Shown here one piece after another: positions 48,701 through 60,335 of a DNA stretch of 64,000 nt; within the stretch, counting starts at the first letter, position 1; every line of letters starts with the position of its first letter. This DNA is from Nansenia antarctica (Eukaryota; Chordata; Actinopteri; Argentiniformes; Microstomatidae). A program made the position numbers and the translations under genes. The notes beneath the pieces are model-generated. The model made no database searches, had not been told where the DNA came from, and saw nothing but the letters and a program-made list of their open reading frames with translations. Location: NCBI GenBank assembly GCA_963989245.1, contig OZ022351.1, positions 13,604,343-13,668,342 on the forward strand, written 5' to 3'.

Positions 48701-51700
48701 TGGCAGGTAGTGAGCTGTCTGGGGGCCTAAAATGTGTCTGGGTTGCTAATGGAGCAAAAGTTCAGTTCTTTATATAGTCACTGCACACTGTTTTGTCTCC
48801 TCCCCAGAGTTCATCCGTAGCTGACAGATGAACTGTATCGTCTGTCTAGAGAACAGACCTAGCTGCACACCAGGAGTCATTGAGTAAACTCAGATACGCA
48901 GCCAAACAAATGGCTTGTTGTGCAGACAAATATGCGCTTTGCATTACATGCGGCAGAGGTGGCCGAGAATGTGACCCCAATGTGACCCCGCGTTTGCATT
49001 ACAGTGGCGACACTGTCACGTGACGGCCTAACATACTAAGTGAAGTATTTACGCAACGACACAGTGTGCAGTCTTTATCGGGCCGAGCCAAAAGTAAGAG
49101 AGGGGGAAAACGACTAAAGGAAAAGAGAGCAGGTCCTCTGTCTTAGTGGCCGCGGTGGGAGCCGGGGAGACGCCCACTGGCCCGGCGATCAGCCGTCTGA
49201 TTTGCTGAGCCACGCTGAGGGCATGCGGCCGACGGGCGGTGCCAGCGGACCAGCGAGTGGGCCTGCAGTGAGAGTTTCAACCACGCTGAAATAGTCCATT
49301 TAAAATGGGTGGAGTGGGCGGAAGTGGCTTACATCCACCCGAATTTTCTGTGTATGGTTTAGGATCGTGGCTAGAACCATTGGGCCTGGGCCCTATTCAA
49401 TGCATCCAGGCTCTCTCCTTTGGGTGTTGTTGGGCCATGCAAGCCAGTGTGTCAGGCTTATGGTGTGTTTAAACCCTCCTCGCTTGTTGCATCTGTCAGG
49501 ACACTGCAGAGCAGTCAAATAAAGCAACTTAGTAAAGTCAGTAGTAGTAGACAGAGGCAGAGTGCTAGACGGGACAGGGTTCGACATTAACACCATTTTA
49601 CTTGTCAACAGAACAACAGACGGCGCATGCGCGAGACTAGACTAGATGATCGTGAGTGAAGATATTATCAAAGCGTACGGGTGATCGACAGGCGAGTACA
49701 CTTTGATAATATCTTCACTCACGATCATCTAGTCTAGTCGCGCGCCTGCGCCATCTGTTGTTCTTCCTGCACACAGGTAAAAATATCTGGGATCTAGCAG
49801 CGTCGTCGTGCTCGCGCAAACAATGGCGTTAATGTCGAACCCTGCGGGAGATACTGCCCGTTCACGCAGCTGCGTCGGACAATCGCCCGAGTGGCCGTGG
49901 GAGAACCGACCTCGGGCTCATTATCCAATGCGACACAGGAACCAGGAGACTGGGGAGGACACCAGAGTCCTGTAGTAGTAGCTGTGTTCTATTCGCCAGG
50001 CCGAGTACCGGGGCGGAGCTGGGGAAGGATCCCTGAGAGCCATCGAGTCGGAGCCTGAGTCCGACCAGCGCCAAAGCCGTCGAGCCACCCCAGACTAGAC
50101 GTCGACCGGACATACCCCCCCTTGTGGAAGAACCTAAGTTAGAATTTACACCTTAGCCTTTTGAGTTTGAGTATACGGCAAGCGCCTTTTTTTATTTATT
50201 ATTTTTTTCTGAGTGGGGCAGTCCCAATCATATTTTTCTTTTTATTGTGATAGTAGATATATGACAGGAAGGATGGGTGAGAGAGAGAGAAGGGATGACA
50301 TGCAGGATATGTCCGCGGCCGGAATCGAACCGGAAACCCTGCGGTCAACGCTTAGTCCTCTACGCCACCTAAGCGCCCCGGCAAGCGCCTTTTAACCTTT
50401 CAGTTCTTAAATACGCCCGGAGTGGCTGAACTGTTCTTCCTGGTCTGTGTCGCTCTCTTGCGCGTGTGTGCAATTTCCCCAGCCCCAGTGAAAGGGTTAT
50501 CACAACAGCCACCCCCGCTCTGTAAAACAACACTTAAACCGAGACCACATTTAAATCCTACTTCCACACAAACGTAGACCAAACATAGGTGGTAGGTCAC
50601 AGGAAGTGCTATAAAATGAGGGCCGTTTCCCAGCAGAGGAGTGGACAGACAGACGGCTGCTCTGTTCTACGACGCTTTCAATGGAGCTGGACATGACGAT
50701 CCAAGTACAGCATATCTGGGAAATGTGATGTCCATGGAAAATTCCCTATTTAAAGATATTCAGTAATTCCCGGGGAAGTTATCCAAAAATAAGACTGTTA
50801 GACTGTTGATGTCCATGTAGTGTGGGATAACACTACCTCCTCATGTCAATAACAGCATTCTCTTTAATGAGATGACATGTGCCAAATGTCAGATCTGAAT
50901 TTGGTGAAACCGCATTCTGTTCCAATGCTCCATCAACGTGGAAGGTACTTCAGAAAAAGTTGAAACTTAACATGTTCATTCCACTCTGACTTTAAACTGT
51001 ACGTTACAGATACTTTGAATCATACATGCAAATGTGCTTAGGTTATCTATGTGGTTAGACTATCTGCTCACTGTTTCTGTTGTTATTTTATGTTGTATAT
51101 TGTATGTTTTTATACTGTATGTGGTGTCTTTTTTAATTAAGTGCTGCTTTTCTTGGCCAGGGCTCATTTGAAAAAGAGGCTACTGTCTCAATATGACTAC
51201 CCTGGTTAAATAAAGGATTATTAATAATAATAATAATAATAATGTCGGGTGAGAGGCTACCAGGACACTGCCGATGTCAGTCACTCACCAGTGTGACGAT
51301 GGCACACTCTGCTGTGAGCTGCGCCGCACTGAACAGCGTCCTGACGAAGCGGTAGATCTGTTTCTGCTCCGGGTCGTGCTTATCGTAGTCAGAAGGAATC
51401 TCCGACTTCTGCAGAGAGACACAAAAATGTCAAGATATTAGACAGGTTGTGACGTTAGAATTATAAGGCTCCATCTCCATTTTTGTCAAAATGTAGTTTT
51501 TTTACATAATCTGATCCATTAGGTGTTTATTAATGCCTGTGTGGTGTTATTTTTTTAAATGTTGACATTTTTTAGTTAGTAATTCATAAAATACAAAGGT
51601 TCCATCTCACAAAACATAATGGAATGTAAAAATGTTGATGCTCAATATCTCTGAACTACCCTAAACGGAGATAGAACCTTATAATTCGAAGCTCACGAGG

Positions 51701-54700
51701 TGTGTGAGTGTACACGTGCGTGCGTGCGTAAAAGGTAAAGCCTTACCGACAGCGGATGAAGCTTTTCATCGAAAATATCTTGTAACATTCTACCGTTGAG
51801 TTCTCTGGAAGGACAACATGAAGGAACACGTCATTCTACAAAGCGGAAGGGAGAGTGAGAGAGAAGCTCATCTAGATGTGATCTAAAATACTGAAGGTGG
51901 CTGAGGAAAGGAGGAAGGACGTCATTTCATTCGTTCCTTCAAGCGGTCCACTGTCAAGTCTCTGGTTCGATGGCACAGCGATCGATCGATCGCTCCAGAC
52001 TTCAGAGTACCCTGGGTGAGGATCTCAAGAGCCTGGCATTTGGGACCAAAGTCTGGGGAACCTTAGGGGGCAGGGGGGGGGGTCTATTTGTGTTGTGAAA
52101 GGTGTGTGTTGTGTTGCCTTTTGCAAAATAATTGATGTTGAATTCCTAAATAGATGGTGATAACCTTCAAAAGACTTTATGAGGTGATGGAAGGGAATGA
52201 TCCTTTAACACCTACAAACTGGACTGGCTCTCTGAAATAGTACTGGGACATGCTGAAGAAGCTCAACTCGAAAAAACTGACAGATCATTCTTACCTGTTC
52301 TTTATGTGGTAGTATATCGCAAGGGATACACTGTAAAAGACAAAAAAGGGTTGTTATCATCTTCAATCACCATTCATCATCATGGCAGTATTCTGTTCAC
52401 CCACATGTTACTAAACTAGCCAAAGAGAGGATAAAGAAAGAGACTATCTTTATAAAAAAGCAGGGATGCAAACTGGTGATGGCCCAAAAAGGTGACTTTT
52501 TTGCCTGAAAACAAAGAACATTTATGAAAATTGTTGACCTCTTGAGGTAGAAACGGCTAAAACGGCTAAAAGGTGACAAGTTTGCACCCCTGAAAAATTG
52601 AACATCTTCTAGGTGCTGTTTACCATTTGATGGTGTATTTGAGGTTGGGCTGACTGACGGTGCTGTCGTCTAAGAAGATGGTGGAGCAGGAGCTGTACTT
52701 CCGTCTCACCTGGCCCGGGTGGTGCTGAGAGAACACAAAACACACATGAACACACACACACACACACACACACGAACACACACCACTTGCTGCTACTGTC
52801 ATGCCTTTGCAACCCAGAAGACATGCTGGAAGTCAGAGAAACTAGGACACCTGTTACCCACAACCAATACCTCTCTCATCTTTCTATTCCTGTCGGTGAG
52901 AATGACATGTATAACACAAAGATTCACCTTAAAACCTATACAACAGCTGTTACCTTATCAGTCTGTGGCACATTGTCAACTACCGTTTCACCCAGACACC
53001 ACCCACTCGTTCCACTCGCTCGCTCGTTACAAATCTCATCAACTCTGTACAGCTTTTCGAACTCGCTGTGTAATGTCCAAAGTCGGACACAGACAGACAG
53101 ACAGACATACGCTTCCCTCCCACACTCGACAGAAAGGGGTCTGTATAAAGCAAGCACATTGGCTAAATCTAATCTAGGACACACAGGGAATTCGGGCTGA
53201 GGGGAGACAGGTTTCTCGGCAGCCCTAATTGGCCATGACAGAGATGTGTGAAGGTGGACTGCAAAGAACAAACGGCTAAGCGCTATTGTAACAGACACCC
53301 ACACTAGATCAGAGATATATAGCCATAAGGGGGGATGGAGATTGGAGACAGATGAACTGTGACATGGATGCGTTGCTCCATTTTTACAAACTACATGTTA
53401 CACTACAAATGGTATTTAACTCTTTCTACAACAGAACATAGCTTCTATCTGTCTGTCTATCTATCTTTGACGGGGAGGGATATGAGATAAGTGAGAGAGT
53501 GCAGGGGGAGGTTGTAAGACAGGGCAACGGGAGAAAAGAAGTGATGCTACGGATAATACTTTACCTTGTTCTCCGAAATGTGTGTTAACTTGCGAAATAA
53601 TAAAGGAGATTAAAATCTTCACACACACACACACAATCACAGAATCAAATCACAGGTGCTCAAAGAAATAGAGAGGGAGAGTGCTAACCAAACTTGGATA
53701 CAGAAAAAAACGTGTGAATGTGCAGACAACATGATTGAATATCAGCTAAATTAACTCAGGTTTTCGCGCATATTATACGAAGCTACATTTTCATGGAGAG
53801 ACAACTGAGCCATCTACTGCCTAACACAATTCAACTGAATGCACGTCCTCATAAAGGGACGTTGATACTCACATGGTTTATGTAGAGGCTCTTCCGTTTT
53901 TCCCGAACTGCAAAGAAGAATGTGGTGTCAGTGACATAACGGTAAGAAATCCACTTCAGTCTTTTATAGGACACACAAGAATAGTGGAGCAGCTTAGCAC
54001 AAGAGTTGTGCACTTTTTGAGAAAAGCATGACATTTCTACCATAGTTCATTTCCCGTTCATTCAAGATGGCCGCCAGTCCCCTGTGTCAAATGTTCAAAC
54101 ACGTTTAATTTTGGAACCAAACAGAGTAGGAAAACACTTACGGCGTAATTTTCAACTAAGTTAGGGATGCTCATTATTTTGGTGATACAAGGGAAGACAT
54201 GAAGACAACGGAAGACATATGGGGATATAAGGGAAGACATGAGGGGATATAAGGGAAGACATGAGGGGATATAAGGGGAGCAAACCAATCAAGGAAACAT
54301 GAGGCAGGTGAAGGACAAGACCAAACACAGGTGGAGACACATACTGTAATCATAGGACACGAACAGAACAATACACAGAGCCGCCAACAGGGAGAGCCAA
54401 AGAAACACAGGGAAGTGACTGACACGGGAACTGGGAGACCGGGAGACCGGGACTGGAGGGACAAGAGAAGAGACACCACACAAGACATTAGACCATAGCA
54501 AACTACGAGACCAACACAACACAAGACCAGAACAGAACTAAAACACAGAACACAACGTCTCTGAGGTGGAGGTGGTGGCAGGGGTGATGATTCTCCACTT
54601 CCACTTCTCTCACTACTTTCTCCCCTGTTGACTCCTCCCTCATCACTGACATCATCACCGCCTCTAAAACAACCACCTGCTCCCTCGACCCCCTCCCTAC

Positions 54701-57700
54701 CACCCTGACCAAGGCCTGACTCCCTGCCCTCATCCCCCCACCTCACTGCCCTCTTCAATCAGTCACTATCCCAAAGGCCACGTTCCCTCAGTCTACAAAC
54801 CCGCCGCTGTCACCCCCATTCTCAAAAAACCCACTCTTGACCCAGCCAACCTCTCCAACTTCCGCCCCATCTCCAACCTACCATTCCTTTCCAAAACCCT
54901 AGAAAGCATTGTAGCCATCCAACTTCACACCCACCTCCAGTCCAAAAACTAATCTCTGCAGATTCAGGTGCCCTCAACATCCTGATTCTACTAGACCTGA
55001 GCGCAGCCTTTGGCGGAGCAGGGCAAATTGTAACAACTATCCAATTATCAACTAACAACTATCAAAATCTAACAATCTCCAGAACAAAAGCACAGATCAG
55101 TGTTGGCACACTTGCACCGTCCAGTGCACCCTTTCTCACAGTGACAGCAGATCAATTCATGGCACGGCTTTGATGCTTCAGGGAGAGTGGTCCAGATCTG
55201 CTGCCACTCAGTTCTTTCCTTTGTCCAACCCCAGTCAGATGGCTCTGACATCTCTGGATCCAGGACCAGTACCTGGTTCCAACAGTTGGCCTGGTAGCAA
55301 CTAGCAAGTGTGCTTGATGTGCTCTTTGAGGGCTGCCTGGGTTGGAGGAATGTTCTCTAAAGTTCTGGACTTCTGCGTGAAGAGCTGTTTCCTGGCATCC
55401 TTCACCTCAGTGCTCTCACTGGTTCGGTCTTACATCAGCACCACAAATCGTTCTAGTAGTAGCCTTGATTCTTCACTGACCTCACTTGGCATGCACAGGA
55501 GTTCATGGAAAGCATCATTGCCCTCTGGGAAAGACTTCCAAGTCTCCCAGGCAGTCTTCTTTCCTTGGCCAGTGAATGCAGAGACAGTGTCACAACCAGT
55601 GAAAGCGTGAAAGACTGGGAGAGTCAGGCACTGTGTGGGATTCATTGTGGCAACCATTTGTTGAACAGCTATGTACCGAAAGCTTGACCCGACACCAAAG
55701 GCAACCCACAGCTCATCAGGAGCTATTTTGCTGAATGAAGCCACAGCTAGTACCACCACATCAGTATCAACGGTACATATGGTCACCTTCTTACAACCCT
55801 TCTGCACAGCATCTGCCACATGCAGAAGTAGACGAGTGTCGGCCTCCTCTTGCGAACATGGGGCAAGGCAGGCCAAGCATGACTCCGCGGGAGGCATGCC
55901 AGGAAAGAAAACTCGGTTTTGTTCTCATCGCATCGAAGGAAGGCTTTCAGGCTGGCAGGCAGGTATACATCCCAGACAAGGTCTCATGTTGAGCAGAGAT
56001 GTATGGTGCAAACACTGCTTCTCCATACTCTTGAAATGTTCTTGATGTGCTAGGATTTAGCATTTGAATTAGAATTACTGCATCAGCCACAGGCACACTC
56101 TTGTTTTCAAGCAGTTCTGACTCTGACAGAACTGCTCTCTGTCTCGTACATACTGCACTCATCACGTAGCCTACTGACTTCTACTCTACTGGCGTTAGCT
56201 ACTGGTGCCCTAGAGGGCCATCTGCTGATAACTCTGTGCTGAGCAGGAATAAAATAACCACACATCCCAGTAAATAATAACTAATAACTGAATAATGCAG
56301 GTCAGTAAAAAAGTAATTGAAGTATGTTTTCGAGTTCATAAATAAAATAGAACAACTAATTGTGTTTTCTGAGGGAAATCTTTACCTTGACCTTGACCTA
56401 AATGCATTTTCTTGAATTCTGGCGATGTCAAGTATCACCAAATTAATGGCATCCCTAACTTAGTTGGAAATGACACCTTTGTCGTTTTTTTTCGTGTTTT
56501 TATACTCTACTTTCGTGGTTTTCTACTGTTCCAAAACTAAGCGTGTTTGAACATTAGACACGGTGGACTGGTGGCCATCTTGAATTTGACCTCTCCCGGA
56601 CCTCAGAGGTCAAATCTGACCTTCCCTCCACATCTGAAAATAAACCTTATGGTATAAACTACCTATTGTAGAAATGTCATGCTTTTCTCAAAAAGTGCAC
56701 AATTACTCATAATAAGAGAGCTTAGCCGCTGTACTAGAAGAAAGAGTAAAGTAGAGTTGCTTTGGTGTCATTTGACTCCACACCGTGGTGTAATACAAAG
56801 ACCACCTTGGCAGGGGGCAGTCTTTCCAAAAGGTATCCCGTATTACGGTAACGGAGTGTGCTCATAGGCTCATATGAGGACATGGAAAGACCAGAGACAA
56901 GAGATGAGGGCCTATGCAGTACACCCATAGATGTTCTATGCAAAAATCAAGCAATTTTTCTAATATAATTTGCTCATCTGTGAAGTGAACAGTGTTGACC
57001 AATACGCTTGTTAAGTCTGACGTCAAAAGTGACGTTTAGCCATTTCCGAGTCCAAACCAGAAATTCCCCGCACCAGAGTACCAGTGAACTACAGCGGTAG
57101 AATGACAGTTCAATCGTTTTTTAGACTCGGATCTATTCATACAACAAGGGACACAGCAGCACTTTCCCGTTGTCCCCATATTGTCAGGGTATTTGAGCCT
57201 CGGAAAAGCGCTATATAAATATAATTTATTATTATTATTATTTCGGCATTTCGAAGACAGCGCCTCAGCCAACGTTGGACCCGGAAACACGTCACGACTT
57301 AACAAGCGGATACAGGAACACTAACTCTATTAATGGAGTGTTAAGTGACGTCCGTATTCTGAAAGCATGACCTGTGAGAAGTTGAACGCAGTAAGCAGAG
57401 GGGTAATGAATCACTCCATTACTCCTTTTATGGTTTGGCCTAAATGGATCTCAGGGAATTAAAGCTAAATGTTTCATTCAATGAATATTGTCCTTGTGTA
57501 TACACACTTGTCCCTGCAGCTCTATTTTAAAATCATTTCATTTGACAGAAAAAGAGCTCTGAGGACACACTCCAGCTATGGCTGAACGAGAGGCAGCGGG
57601 GGGGGGGGGCGTGTGGCGGGTGGGTGCACTGAAGTGTTTGTCACATTGACGTGACGAGGTAAGGATGGTGAGGTTGAGGCTGTAAATGTGTGTGTGTGTG

Positions 57701-58262
57701 TGTGTGTGTGTGTGGCTGATATACAGTAGGAACACAGAGGGAAGATCGCTGACGAAGCAGGAACAGACATACAACGATGACACACTGACACTCTGCTGTC
57801 TACACAACCTGCAAGCCAGCGGAGGCCGGCGGAGGAAGACATGGACGGGCTCATTGTAATGTATGGAATGGAATCACGCCAGGAATGGAATTCATGTGTG
57901 CTTGATACAATTCCTCATTCCATTCGATGCGTGACAACGAGCCCATCCTCCCATTTCTGCCTCCGCCGCTGCACACCCTCCGCGGTCAGCTAGCTACGAC
58001 ACACGCCGGAAACACACTCCATTAAATACAGAGAGCTTACTTGAAAACTCACAATTTAAATGCGTCTAGATGGGAGTGTGGGTTATGTTTTTTAGTCCTT
58101 AAAAGGCACACGGGAATGTGTGTGCGTGTGTGTGTTTTCTCAGTGAAAATCTGGTTAAAGCACAGCTCTTGTGGCTAGACTTTGCACAGAAAACACACAA
58201 CAGTATATCACAGCTCAGTATAATCCACAGCATGAAGTAGCCTATAGTATGACGCGTGCGTG

Positions 58263-58300
<38 letters not shown>

Positions 58301-59148
58301 ACAATTCGGCTGCAAAGAGAGTGCAAAGTTTCCTGCTAGCAGCACACACAGATAGACAGCTTGACTACAGCAGGGCTACCCTAAACACAAGGCAAAACAC
58401 ACTCAACTACAGTATATAGTCTAACACACACTCTATACTTACGTTTCTTATTGGGAACAGCAACTGAAAAACACAGAGTTGAAGCTGTCTCTAGATATGT
58501 TTATAAAAGACAGACAGGGGCAATATGATGGGGCATTATGCTGGTTGATTATTAGAGGACGATGTATCCTTTGCATCTCAACTTTCTCTCATATATAACT
58601 GTTGGCCGACTCTGATTACATCACGTACCATACATGAGAGAGAGCTAGGGCAGCATAATGTTACCTAAGATACAAGACAGCCTAAAAAACAATGAATTAT
58701 CTAAAAGAGCATAGTGAGAAATAACGATTAACAACAACAGTCCCTCCCGCAGGCTATGCATACATACTGTGACTTCTCTAAATCATCGTCACTGTGAGGC
58801 ATATAAATAATCTAAATGAAACAAATCATTTAAAATCAACCTTTATCATCGCAGTGAGTATTTCGGAGCATATTTTGAGGTGTGTCAAGTGAACAGAGAG
58901 CCTTTGACTTCAATGAAGTTTTCAGTCAGAGCTTCTCTTCATCATGTGGAACAATTGTGACTGATTAACTCCAAAAAGAGCCATGTTTATGAGAAGCCCA
59001 GAAGGTCAAAGATAACAAGGTTCAGCGTCTTTGATATGTTTAATGTCTAGTGAGACAGAAGGGAAACACTCACCATCGGTCTGAGATTTGCTGAGGAATA
59101 TGGTGCTGGCTCGCGGGTGGTCCGATGGGTTGTACTCCATGTTCAAAT
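45758..59148 (-). CDS. ccny: Cyclin Y, nine constitutive exons seen, 5' exon(s) outside the window
   Basis: Cyclin Y is the membrane-anchored cyclin that activates CDK14/CDK16 and promotes LRP6 phosphorylation in Wnt signalling. Coding exons in transcript order are 59148-59074, 53907-53873, 52724-52624, 52330-52295, 51804-51747, 51408-51289, 48080-47914, 46841-46679 and 45874-45758. All have GT-AG ends and consistent phase. The product reads from LNMEYNPSDHPRASTIFLSK through RRKYSSCSTIFLDDSTVSQP (the CDK14/14-3-3 phosphosite region) and the cyclin box ([60 protein letters not shown]). It ends KKRSVSADNLTVVQWAPAIL-S and stop. It is nearly colinear with human CCNY; notable differences are RNRELNGRMLQD for RNRDPDGRMLLD and the divergent last residues. 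The first exon(s), with the myristoylated MGN N-terminus, were not found and presumably lie beyond 64000. The paralogue ccnyl1 is less likely given the gjd4/fzd8 neighbours. Confidence 0.95.
49575..49844. mobile_element. hAT-like MITE with an internal long hairpin
   Basis: The outer inverted ends are CAGGGTTCGACATTAAC and GTTAATGTCGAACCCTG. Inside, two arms of about 62 bases (CTAGATGATCGTGAGTGAAG region) form a second, near-perfect hairpin around a loop at 49672-49700. There is no open frame. It lies in a ccny intron. Confidence 0.8.
50191..50378 (-). mobile_element. Full-length tRNA-derived SINE with 15-bp target duplication
   Basis: On the minus strand the head GGGGCGCTTAGGTGGCGTAG carries the A box, and GGTTCGATTCC is a perfect B box. 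A body with CTGCATGTCATCCC and TTCCTGTCATATATCTAC and an A-rich tail follow. It is flanked by identical CGGCAAGCGCCTTTT (50176-50190 and 50379-50393). It is inserted in a ccny intron and looks young. Confidence 0.9.
51449..51696 (+). mobile_element. MITE copy 3, in a ccny intron
   Basis: About 248 bp, same family as 3529-3768 and 6140-6388. It starts GTGACGTTAGAATTATAAGG and ends with the complementary repeat. It lies only about 40 bp upstream (transcript sense) of the 51408-51289 exon, between it and the 51804-51747 exon. Confidence 0.85.
54190..54282 (+). repeat. 22-bp minisatellite
   Basis: About four copies of GGAAGACATGAGGGGATATAAG, the first ones degenerate, inside the long-TIR element. 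Confidence 0.8.
54690..55030 (+). mobile_element. LINE reverse-transcriptase fragment
   Basis: The plus-strand frame shows VTPILKKPTLDPANLSNFRP followed by ISNLPFLSKTLE. After a stop and a deletion, LLDLSAAF appears near 55000. This is the start of a CR1/L2-like RT domain, inactive. Confidence 0.75.
55069..56165 (-). pseudogene. Broken transposon-associated gene with Cys-rich C-terminus
   Basis: Read on the minus strand, three pieces follow in order. They are ILIQMLNPSTSRTFQEYGEA plus VFAPYIS (56165-55947), EEADTRLLLHVADAVQKGCK...TDVVVLAVASFSK...FHAFTGCDTVSAFTGQGKK (55897-55430), and WGWTKERTEWQQIW...CHCEKGCTGRCKCANTDLCF (55251-55069). I recognise this order from an abundant but poorly characterised protein family of fishes and invertebrates that behaves like transposon cargo. 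The DTDVVVLA segment resembles nuclease-like (PIN/NYN) folds. A stop follows VVLM near 55430 and a frameshift lies near 55300, so it is dead. Confidence 0.65.
56727..58442. other. ccny intron with a SINE/LINE-like tail and (TG)n/(CA)n repeats
   Basis: No gene is supported. AAAAGCGCTATATAAATATA followed by (ATT)n at about 57205-57242 is a LINE/SINE tail. (TG)n lies at about 57684-57713 and (CA)n at about 58268-58298. An inverted pair around GGAATGGAAT...ATTCCATTC occupies 57860-57930. Confidence 0.5.
58443..58463 (-). CDS. ccny: Candidate 21-nt microexon of ccny
   Basis: On the minus strand TTGCTGTTCCCAATAAGAAAC is preceded by CTCTGTGTTTTTCAG and followed by GTAAGTATAG, strong acceptor and donor sites. 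The length is a multiple of three and the phase (1,1) fits exactly between the 59074 and 53907 exon ends. Inclusion would change TDVREKRKS to TDVAVPNKKLREKRKS, adding AVPNKKL without a stop. I recall no such peptide in the standard human isoform, so optional inclusion is likely if it is real. Confidence 0.5.
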
Positions 59149-59149
59149 C

Positions 59150-59504
59150 TGTGAAAATAAATAAATAAATTGTGATCAACTCAGAGCTCACTGTTTTGAG
59201 CACTGTACACAGAGTACACAAAGTAAGCAGTATAGATTTGTGACTAAGACCACATAGGTTGTTGTTGGCAAACAACACAAAGAAGAGAAGGAAATGATAA
59301 GGGTTCTAATGTAGATCGTGGACCATGTATAGAACATTCAACATTTTATTAGGGCATTCTCCTGGCTTCATAAATACCAAAACTGACTGCTCACTTTGCA
59401 GTTACACATACCAAACACCAGGTGGCTAATATTCCAACATCAGTGGTCATATAAGCAATTTGGTACTGCAGAAAAAAATTCTTGTTTGATCCATGGCTGT
59501 TTTG

Positions 59505-59560
<56 letters not shown>

Positions 59561-60335
59561 GATGGCTGGATGGCTGTTAACTAAAAATGAATACATATTT
59601 TCCAAGCTAAATACAGTAGAGACTCAAATATGAGAGAGTGGATAAACTAGGTAGGCTACTTCAGTAATACTTCAACATTTGAACAACAACATGATGACCA
59701 GTGGTGGTCATGGTAACATTCTCTCTGTCTCCCAACAACTCAGCATTTCCATAGACTTACGGTAAGCCCATGTGTCCCCCTACCACCCAGCAACCCCTGA
59801 GGTCTGAGCCATGGTCTCAGCCCTGCCACGCCACCAAGCCTGCCTTGACATCCCGGTCGAGAGAGGCCGAATGTTTGGCCGAAATGCCGGTCGAGAGAGG
59901 ACGCTGGCGTTGCTTGTTCGCCGCTTCTCCATCCGAAATCTAGATATACTTGCAGTATACAGAGTAGATTGTCCTACAAAGACACTTAGATTTAGATTTA
60001 GTCATCTAAAAATGTAGATTATATATTCTATACTTGTTTTTTATTTTTTTTATTTTACTACTCGATCTTTTCAGTTTGTAAAGCGCCTTTGAGTGTCTAG
60101 AAAAGCGCTATATAAGTCGAATGTATTATTATTATTATTATTATTATTACTATTATTATTATCATCCCACCCAGCCTGCCTTGACTCTGGGTTGGGACGT
60201 CCCACCCTTGGCTTGGGGTCCTGACCCTGTCAGCAGCTCCATGGATCCAAGGATGATGTCATTGAAACAGGAAAGGGCAGGGGTTACACCCAGCTGCAGC
60301 TGAGAGACACGGGGGGGGGGGGCAGAGAAGTGGAG
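59150..60335. other. Upstream ccny intron with (AAT)n and a LINE-like tail
   Basis: No gene is supported. An (AAT)n tract lies at 59507-59558. A 3' tail of LINE type (GTAAAGCGCCTTTGAGTG, GAAAAGCGCTATATAAG, then (ATT)n) lies at 60075-60162. Confidence 0.55.

Larger units (their letters stand above)
54006..56702. mobile_element. Long-TIR transposon, about 2.7 kb, in a ccny intron
   Basis: The left arm from 54006 (TTGTGCACTTTTTGAGAAAA, ATGGCCGCCAGTCC, CAAATGTTCAAACACG, AACTAAGTTAGGGATGC) returns inverted at 56450-56702, with a stretch of about 50 extra bases in the right arm. The arms are therefore about 170-250 bp. Direct AGCTTAGC at 53991-53998 and 56719-56726 is a possible target duplication a little outside the arms. 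The cargo is a 22-bp minisatellite, a LINE fragment and a broken Cys-rich gene (55069-56165). Confidence 0.75.

Noticed and set aside
50300..50378. Genuine tRNA gene
   Set aside because: A and B boxes are present but the cloverleaf is degenerate and the sequence continues into a SINE body with an A-rich tail and target duplication.
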